Source: Clostridia bacterium
GTDB lineage: Bacteria > Bacillota > Clostridia > Monoglobales > Monoglobaceae
Direction: 5' to 3'
Assembly: GCA_017625185.1 (NCBI GenBank)
Contig: JAGALN010000129.1
Coordinates: 1 to 20,437, forward strand
DNA: 20,437 nucleotides
In this document: positions 16,216-20,437 of the stretch, piece after piece
How positions within the stretch are numbered: the first letter of the stretch is position 1
How the letters are laid out: each line of letters starts with the position of its first letter
Program-made: the position numbers and the translations under genes
The notes under the pieces: model-generated
The model's input: only the letters and a program-made list of their open reading frames with translations
The model's database searches: none
Told to the model about the DNA's origin: nothing

Positions 16216-17094
16216 TTATTTCTCCGCCTGCCAGCGGGTGCTGTACCCGCAGGGCAGAACCAAACCTCCGTGGGCAACGGGGAGTCCAACCTCCTGAATT
16301 TCGGTAGCACCGCCGAACTGCTTTTCCAGAGTCAAGGAGATGACGTTCTTCATAATCTGTCCCGAAAGTCCGGTGGTATAGGTATTGATTAAAAAGAACA
16401 AGGGATGCTCGGACAGAACCTTGGTGCATAGCTCCACCAAGCCGAAAAGCTCCTGCTCCAGCTTCCAAAGCTCTCCATTGGGACCTCTGCCATAAGAGGG
16501 CGGGTCCATAATCACACCGTCGTACCTTCTGCCCCGGCGAAGCTCCCGCTCCACAAACTTCTTTACATCATCCACCAGATACCGGATGGGTCTTTCCTGC
16601 AATCCGGAAAGAGCCGCATTCTCCTTTGCCCAGTTGACCATCCCCTTGGCAGCATCCACATGACAAACCGATGCACCTGCCGCCGATGCCGCAATGGTGG
16701 CACCGCCGGTATAGGCAAAGAGATTCAACACATTCACGTCATTTCGTCCGCTCTTTTTTATGATATCAGAAAACCAATCCCAGTTGGCTGCCTGCTCCGG
16801 GAAAAGTCCGGTATGCTTAAACCCCATGGGCTTGATGCCGAACTTCAGGTTCCGGTAGGAAACCGTCCAGGAGTCCGGGAGCTTGTGATAAACCTCCCAT
16901 CGGCCGCCGCCGCTGCTGCTCCGGATATACCGGGCATCTGCCGATTTCCAGAGAGGCGATCTCTCCCCCTCCGGAAGGGACCAGACAATCTGTGGGTCGG
17001 GGCGAATCAGCAGATGTTCCCCCCAGCGTTCCAGCTTTTCGCCTCTGTCACAATCAATCAATTCATAATCCTTCCAACCGTCTGCAAGAAACAT
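16216..17094 (-). CDS. Class I SAM-dependent rRNA methyltransferase, RlmI-like without PUA domain
   Basis: 292 aa from ATG at 17094, after AAAAGGTGGTGG with 6 nt spacing; an upstream TTG lacks a site. A beta-rich N-terminal part (about 1-95) is followed by GLFPEQAANWDW, then the SAM-binding motif NLFAYTGGATIAASAAGA (about 128-145), the acidic VDAAKGMVNWAKEN, and the catalytic motif MDPPSYGRG (near 197-205). This is the COG1092 pattern of RlmI (23S rRNA m5C1962 in E. coli). RlmI carries an N-terminal PUA RNA-binding domain that I do not recognise here, so the exact target is uncertain. It is the first gene of the eleven-gene operon, next to a strong promoter. Confidence 0.85.
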   Translation of the reverse strand: MFLADGWKDYELIDCDRGEKLERWGEHLLIRPDPQIVWSLPEGERSPLWKSADARYIRSSSGGGRWEVYHKLPDSWTVSYRNLKFGIKPMGFKHTGLFPEQAANWDWFSDIIKKSGRNDVNVLNLFAYTGGATIAASAAGASVCHVDAAKGMVNWAKENAALSGLQERPIRYLVDDVKKFVERELRRGRRYDGVIMDPPSYGRGPNGELWKLEQELFGLVELCTKVLSEHPLFFLINTYTTGLSGQIMKNVISLTLEKQFGGATEIQEVGLPVAHGGLVLPCGYSTRWQAEK

Positions 17095-17154
17095 CTTCTG
17101 CCACCACCTTTTTATTTCAAACCCTCGATAAATCAATATTTTTAGAGATAGTAT

Positions 17155-17183
17155 ATTATATCACCTTTTGCGTCAATCGTCAA
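17155..17183 (-). promoter_or_regulatory. Promoter of the eleven-gene operon
   Basis: On the minus strand, -35 TTGACG (17178-17183) and a perfect -10 TATAAT (17155-17160) have a 17-base spacer. The predicted start of transcription is near 17148, about 54 nt before the first start codon. It is the only strong promoter recognised ahead of the run of genes down to mnmG. The same TTGACG-N17-TATAAT pattern drives the YabE-like gene. Confidence 0.85.
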
Positions 17184-17200
17184 GTTACGGTGTGGTTACA
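17184..17200 (-). promoter_or_regulatory. WalR-like direct repeat abutting the operon -35 box
   Basis: The minus strand reads TGTAAC-CACAC-CGTAAC and then continues without a gap into the -35 TTGACG. It matches 11 of 12 positions of TGTWAH-N5-TGTWAH. Placement is identical to the amidase promoter box, a position where OmpR-family regulators can contact RNA polymerase. Confidence 0.5.
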
Positions 17201-17213
17201 AGGAAAGATTTCC

Positions 17214-17245
17214 AAAAAAAACGCAGAGCGTAGGCTCTGCGTTTT
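17214..17245 (-). terminator. Intrinsic terminator of the YabE-like gene
   Basis: The minus strand has ACGCAGAGC (17234-17242), a 4-nt loop and GCTCTGCGT (17221-17229). This 9-bp stem is extended by A-T pairs and followed by a run of about eight T. It begins a few bases after the stop codon and separates this gene from the operon promoter. Confidence 0.92.
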
Positions 17246-17247
17246 CG

Positions 17248-18297
17248 TTAGTCAAAGAAATAGATGTTTACATCCCGTCTGCCGAACTGATAACAGGTGC
17301 TCCGATTGGGGAAGAACAGGTCTACCTTGTTGCCCTTGATGGCACCACCGCAGTCTCCTGCAATGGCATAACCGTAGATAAACTGTCCATCAACCGATTC
17401 GATATACATCTTGGTTCCGTAGGGAATCACTCTGGGGTCTACCGCAATCACGCCGTATACCAAAGGCATACCGGTTGAGGTCTTGCCTGCCCAGATTCCG
17501 TTATCCATGGGAGATGCGTCATAGGCAGTTGCCGTAAACCGTGCCACTCTGGTATAATTGGTGGGGCGGTATGCCGGAACCACGCCAAGCTCCCAGACAC
17601 TCTTGGGGGCGCACTCCACAATCTCGGTCACCGGATCGGAAAGCTTCGCTTCCCGAACCAAGGTGCGGCTGACCTCCTTGCCATCCTGATAGGCAATGTC
17701 ATACTCGTACTCGATAACACCGTTGATACCCTGCTGAATCAGCTTGGTTTCGCCGGGTGCCATATCGGGGTTCTCAATTTCCTGAACCTCATACGCAATT
17801 TCTTCCTGTACCGTTACGGTATGATGATCATTCAAAACCACCGTAACAGAAAGTCCATCACGAATGGGAGCAGACAGGGTAGGGGTTACCGTGTCGTTTT
17901 CGTCTACTGTAATACCCAGTTCCCGAAGCAAATCACTAACCTTGGTCTTGGCGGTGGTATGCTCCTTGGTTTCTCCCATATAGGTAAGCTTCACTGTGCT
18001 GGCACGGTAGATGCGAATCACCGCATCATCCTCCACCTTATCAGAGAGAGCATAGTTGAGCTCGTCGCCCTGATTCAGCACAATCCCCTGTTTGGAAAGA
18101 ATCTTGCCAACTACGGTATCAGAGGTTTCAATCTGTACCGGCTCTTTGCCCGCATCGGCAATGGTAATGGTATTGGCTTCGGCAAATGTAAAACCACCGC
18201 ATACTGTCACAAGAAGCATCGCTGCAAGAACTGCTGCAAGCCTTCTCATTCCGCCCACGGACCAAATGGCATTCTCTCCTCTCAGTTTTCTTAACAT
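17248..18297 (-). CDS. YabE/Rpf-like wall protein: DUF348-DUF348-G5-3D
   Basis: 349 aa. The start at 18297 has TGAGGTGA 4 nt upstream. A basic N-terminus and hydrophobic stretch (about 17-40, ending FAEA) form a signal peptide or anchor. Domains: DUF348 at about 42-100, DUF348 at about 101-158, G5 at about 159-233 and a 3D domain at about 250-349. The 3D domain shows TATAYDASP, VIAVDPRVIPYGTKMYIE, AGDCGG and KVDLFF. Such proteins (Bacillus YabE, YocH; Firmicute stationary-phase survival proteins) cut peptidoglycan, probably as lytic transglycosylases, with G5 and DUF348 binding the wall. The usual DTGG motif is DCGG here, and a second Cys occurs near the C-terminus (STCYQFG). It is monocistronic, divergent from yabB, with its own promoter and terminator. 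Confidence 0.92.
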   Translation of the reverse strand: MLRKLRGENAIWSVGGMRRLAAVLAAMLLVTVCGGFTFAEANTITIADAGKEPVQIETSDTVVGKILSKQGIVLNQGDELNYALSDKVEDDAVIRIYRASTVKLTYMGETKEHTTAKTKVSDLLRELGITVDENDTVTPTLSAPIRDGLSVTVVLNDHHTVTVQEEIAYEVQEIENPDMAPGETKLIQQGINGVIEYEYDIAYQDGKEVSRTLVREAKLSDPVTEIVECAPKSVWELGVVPAYRPTNYTRVARFTATAYDASPMDNGIWAGKTSTGMPLVYGVIAVDPRVIPYGTKMYIESVDGQFIYGYAIAGDCGGAIKGNKVDLFFPNRSTCYQFGRRDVNIYFFD

Positions 18298-18320
18298 TCA
18301 ATCACCTCAAAATAGTTTTC

Positions 18321-18374
18321 GGCAAAATAAGTTTTGCCCTTGGAATCCACAAAATTGGAAAATTTTGGATTTCC
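18321..18374 (-). promoter_or_regulatory. Two inverted repeats in the YabE-like gene leader
   Basis: The leader of about 85 nt holds GGCAAAA-TAAG-TTTTGCC (18321-18338, perfect 7-bp arms). It also holds CAAAATT-GGAA-AATTTTG (18350-18367), which extends with bulges through GGAATCC/GGATTTCC to 18342-18374. Neither is followed by a T-run, so they are not terminators. They could shape mRNA stability or be protein-binding sites. Confidence 0.5.
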
Positions 18375-18388
18375 CTTACTGCACCGTT

Positions 18389-18417
18389 ATTATAACCGCA
18401 TCCCAAAATTTCGTCAA
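18389..18417 (-). promoter_or_regulatory. Promoter of the YabE-like gene
   Basis: On the minus strand, -35 TTGACG (18412-18417) and -10 TATAAT (18389-18394) have a 17-base spacer. The predicted start is near 18382. Confidence 0.85.
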
Positions 18418-18430
18418 ATCTTAAATTTTG
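18404..18430. promoter_or_regulatory. Dyad enclosing the -35 box of the YabE-like gene
   Basis: CAAAATTT (18404-18411) and AAATTTTG (18423-18430) are perfect 8-bp inverted arms. The -35 hexamer lies in the 11-base space between them. The position suits a repressor operator; no regulator can be named. Confidence 0.4.
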
Positions 18431-18553
18431 ATTTATCTTTTGTTATTTTGGGTCAGCCAAAGTCATTTTTGATTATTCAGGATTTTTTCCCGATTTACTC
18501 CTAAATTCTCTCGATTTCTTCCAAATTGACCCCAATTGGAAAAAAATGTCAGC

Positions 18554-18593
18554 AATTTTGGTTATTGTGCAATACAAAATTATCTGGTATACT
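18554..18593 (+). promoter_or_regulatory. Candidate yabB promoter with enclosing dyad
   Basis: -35 TTGTGC (18565-18570) and -10 TATACT (18588-18593) have a 17-base spacer, with a predicted start near 18600. The -35 lies between the inverted arms AATTTTG (18554-18560) and CAAAATT (18575-18581), and inside a smaller dyad ATTG-TG-CAAT (18564-18573). A second possible -10, TATAAT at 18726-18731, lacks a good -35. Confidence 0.5.
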
Positions 18594-18599
18594 AGAAAA

Positions 18600-18802
18600 G
18601 GAGGTTTTTTTCTCCCCAAAAAGAAAATGTTACAGCTGTGTTACAAAAAAGTTCCGGATAGCGGAAACCCGCTAAAACTCAAGACTTTTTCAAGGTCCGG
18701 GAACACAAAAGACTCTGTTTTGTTTTATAATCGGCGATTTGCACAAAAGACCTTTAATTTTACGATAAATCGTATGAAAATTCAGTTTTAGGAGAGATTA
18801 TT
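18600..18802 (+). promoter_or_regulatory. Long structured leader of yabB
   Basis: If the promoter at 18565 is used, the leader is about 200 nt. It contains GTTCCGG (18651-18657) pairing with CCGGGAAC (18697-18704, one bulge). Enclosed is AGCGG-AAAC-CCGCT (18660-18673). A competing 7-bp pairing joins AAAAAGT (18646-18652) and ACTTTTT (18684-18690). ACAAAA/TTTTGT (18705-18723) and the palindrome TACGAT-AA-ATCGTA (18761-18774) follow, the latter shortly before the AGGAGAG ribosome site. I do not recognise a known riboswitch class. A short frame at 18546-18791 crosses it but looks non-coding. Confidence 0.4.
18628..18645. promoter_or_regulatory. Perfect WalR-like repeat in the yabE/yabB intergenic region
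   Basis: TGTTAC-AGCTG-TGTTAC on the plus strand matches all 12 positions of TGTWAH-N5-TGTWAH. Because TGTTACA is the complement of TGTAACA, the minus strand also matches fully (TGTAAC-ACAGC-TGTAAC). It lies just downstream of the candidate yabB promoter, where bound protein would repress, and about 210 bp upstream of the yabE-like -35. Confidence 0.5.
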
Positions 18803-19561
18803 ATGGATTTATCCTTGCTCCAGCCGGGGGAACGGTTGGACGATTTGCAGTGCAGAAATCTACACCTGATTCAAAATCCGGATTGGTTTTGTTTCGGTGT
18901 GGATGCGGTTTTGCTTGCAAGCTATGCTGCACAATCCATCAAGAAGGGTTCCCGGGTTCTGGACCTGTGCTCCGGAAACGGTATTGTACCTCTTCTCCTC
19001 TCTGCCAAAAGTCCGGCAGAAAGGATTACCGGACTGGAGATTCAGGAGCCAGTCTTTGAGATGGCAAGCCGCTCGGTAAAGCTCAATCATTTGGAGGACA
19101 AAATCGAGATGGTTTGCGGGGATTTGAAGGATGCAGAAAGCATTTTTGGCAGGAGTTTCTTCCAATATATTACGTGCAACCCTCCTTACAAGGAAGCGGG
19201 GAGCGGCATCTTATCTGCAACAGATACGGTGACACTGGCACGGCATGAGGTTCTGTGCTCCTTGGAAGATATTATCCGAGTTTCTTCTATTATATTAGAG
19301 CCCCTGGGAAAGCTCTGCATGATTCATCGCCCGAATCGGCTGGCGGACATCCTCTGCCTCATGCGAAAATACGGCATTGAACCAAAACGGCTTCGGTTTG
19401 TCCATCCAAGTTACGAAAAAACCGCCACCATGATTCTGGTGGAGGGAGCACGGCAGGGAAAACCCCGGCTGTTTCTTGACCCGCCTCTTTATATTTACCA
19501 AAAACCGGGAATTTATTCCGAGGAGATCAACGAAATTTACGGAAGGGAGCTGGATTTATGA
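18803..19561 (+). CDS. yabB: tRNA1(Val) (adenine(37)-N6)-methyltransferase-like protein (YabB/TrmN6 family)
   Basis: 252 aa. The start at 18803 follows AGGAGAG. The N-terminal FGVDAVLLASYA (about 32-43), the SAM-binding motif VLDLCSGNGIVPLLLS (about 53-68), the acidic LEIQEP and the amino-methyltransferase motif CNPPYKEAG (about 114-122) define the YabB/YfiC (TrmN6) family. The NPPY motif marks N6-adenine chemistry. E. coli TrmN6 methylates A37 of tRNA-Val; for the Bacillus-type YabB the target is inferred by homology. Its stop overlaps the rsmI start (ATGA), so the two are translationally coupled. The yabB-yabC pairing near a yabE-like gene matches the Bacillus yab region. Confidence 0.9.
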   Translation: MDLSLLQPGERLDDLQCRNLHLIQNPDWFCFGVDAVLLASYAAQSIKKGSRVLDLCSGNGIVPLLLSAKSPAERITGLEIQEPVFEMASRSVKLNHLEDKIEMVCGDLKDAESIFGRSFFQYITCNPPYKEAGSGILSATDTVTLARHEVLCSLEDIIRVSSIILEPLGKLCMIHRPNRLADILCLMRKYGIEPKRLRFVHPSYEKTATMILVEGARQGKPRLFLDPPLYIYQKPGIYSEEINEIYGRELDL

Positions 19562-20406
19562 GCGGAACACTTTACCTGTGCCCCACTCCCATTGGGAATT
19601 TAGGGGATATCACCATACGAACCTTGGAGGTTCTAAAATCAGTGGACCTAATTGCCGCAGAGGATACCCGGGTCAGCCAGAAACTCCTGAATCACTTTGA
19701 AATTAAAGCACCCTTAACCAGCTATTATGAACACAACAAGCGGGAAAAGGGCAGTTATCTCATTGGAAAGTTGCAGGAAGGACAGAATATTGCCGTCATT
19801 ACCGATGCCGGAATGCCTGGCATCTCGGACCCGGGAGAGGATTTGGTAAAGCTCTGTATCAAGGAGGGGATTCCCGTTGAGGCTCTTCCGGGGCCATGCG
19901 CTTTCGCCACCGCCTTGGTGGCATCGGGACTGCCCACCGGACGGTTTGCCTTTGAGGGATTTTTGACCGTCAACAAGAAAAATCGGCTGGAGCATTTAGA
20001 ATCCTTACGGCAGGACCCCCGAACCCTGATTTTCTATGAGGCGCCCCACAAGCTGCTGACCACCTTAAAGGACATGCTAGCCGCCTTTGGAAACCGGGAG
20101 ATTGTTCTTGCCCGGGAGCTGACCAAACGATACGAAGAATACCGACGCACCACCTTGGAGGATGCCATAATATATTATGAAGAAACTCCCCCAAAAGGTG
20201 AATTTGTTCTTCTCCTTGCCGGTTGTGACCCGGAGGAAATTCGACAATTGGCGATTGCAGAACTACCCTCTGCCGAAGAGCTGATTCGCAGATACGCCAA
20301 GGAGGGGCTTCGTGCCAAGGAGCTGACAAAACAGGTTGCCGAGGAACTGCACCTCCCCAAGCGGGATGTGTATGATTTGTATTTACAGCTCAAAGAAAGT
20401 TTGTAA
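19558..20406 (+). CDS. rsmI: 16S rRNA (cytidine(1402)-2'-O)-methyltransferase RsmI
   Basis: 282 aa, full length. The tetrapyrrole-methylase-like fold is marked by LYLCPTPIGNLGDIT (5-19), AAEDTRVSQKLL (34-45), VITDAGMPGISDPG (about 79-92) and LPGPCAFATALVASGLP (about 109-125). The C-terminal segment AKEGLRAKELTKQVAEELHLPKRDVYDLY is a helix-turn-helix-like domain common in RsmI (only part is needed for recognition). The enzyme 2'-O-methylates C1402 of 16S rRNA in the decoding centre. It corresponds to Bacillus YabC. Only 31 nt follow its stop before the window ends, and nothing can be called there. Confidence 0.96.
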   Translation: MSGTLYLCPTPIGNLGDITIRTLEVLKSVDLIAAEDTRVSQKLLNHFEIKAPLTSYYEHNKREKGSYLIGKLQEGQNIAVITDAGMPGISDPGEDLVKLCIKEGIPVEALPGPCAFATALVASGLPTGRFAFEGFLTVNKKNRLEHLESLRQDPRTLIFYEAPHKLLTTLKDMLAAFGNREIVLARELTKRYEEYRRTTLEDAIIYYEETPPKGEFVLLLAGCDPEEIRQLAIAELPSAEELIRRYAKEGLRAKELTKQVAEELHLPKRDVYDLYLQLKESL

Positions 20407-20437
20407 AAAAGAGGCGTCGTAGAGGATGTACGGGAAA

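Noticed and set aside
15342-16310. Longer EcfA1 start at 16310
   Set aside because: It would overlap the preceding methyltransferase gene by about 95 nt, and the extra residues have no ABC-ATPase character. TTG at 16199 has a good ribosome site.
18546-18791. Possible small protein of 81 aa in the yabB leader
   Set aside because: It begins before the predicted transcription start, has no ribosome site at its ATG, is Lys/Phe-rich as expected from AT-rich non-coding DNA, and shows no domain.
18600-18802. Known riboswitch (c-di-AMP or c-di-GMP class) near the wall-protein gene
   Set aside because: These classes often precede wall-hydrolase genes, so I looked for their conserved cores on both strands of this intergenic region. 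None was recognisable by eye.

Overview
The window looks like chromosomal DNA of an anaerobic, Gram-positive-type Clostridia member (Bacillota), probably Oscillospiraceae-like. Evidence: strong AGGAGG-type ribosome binding sites, sigma-A-type promoters, about half G+C, S-layer-homology (SLH) surface proteins with Pro/Thr linkers, a DUF5711 protein beside CvpA, an ECF-transporter energising module beside truA, and a yabB-yabC/yabE-like cluster as in Bacillus. The lineage is inferred from gene content, not from a marker search.

Layout. Minus strand, left side (1-3.8 kb): an SLH surface protein cut by the window edge, a U32-family (TrhP-like) protein, and an SLH-anchored N-acetylmuramoyl-L-alanine amidase. 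At 3.8-5.4 kb: the lrgAB holin/antiholin-type membrane pair (minus), divergent from a YpsA/SLOG-family gene (plus). At 5.48-17.2 kb: eleven minus-strand genes, never more than 30 nt apart, read from one strong promoter at about 17.17 kb. In transcription order they are an RlmI-like methyltransferase, ecfA1, ecfA2, ecfT, truA, a DUF5711 protein, cvpA, a polysaccharide deacetylase, asnA, fhs and mnmG. At 17.2-18.3 kb: a YabE/Rpf-like DUF348-G5-3D wall protein with its own promoter and terminator. After a roughly 500-bp divergent intergenic region, yabB (tRNA1(Val) methyltransferase-like) and rsmI run on the plus strand with an ATGA overlap.

How the genes fit together. Two themes recur: cell-envelope remodelling (SLH proteins, amidase, deacetylase, 3D-domain protein, lrgAB, CvpA) and tRNA/rRNA modification (TrhP-like U32, MnmG, TruA, RlmI-like, YabB, RsmI). 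Folate one-carbon supply (Fhs) sits directly before MnmG, which uses methylene-tetrahydrofolate. The ECF module has no substrate-binding S subunit here and presumably serves S subunits encoded elsewhere.

No phage, transposon, CRISPR, tRNA or rRNA gene, and no obviously novel defence or biosynthetic system, was seen. The most interesting signal is regulatory. Direct repeats of the WalR type (TGTWAH-N5-TGTWAH) lie upstream of three promoters: the SLH protein, the SLH-amidase and the eleven-gene operon. In two of them the repeat abuts the -35 box exactly. A perfect copy lies in the yabE/yabB intergenic region. This suggests a shared WalR-like envelope-stress or growth regulon that includes the housekeeping operon.
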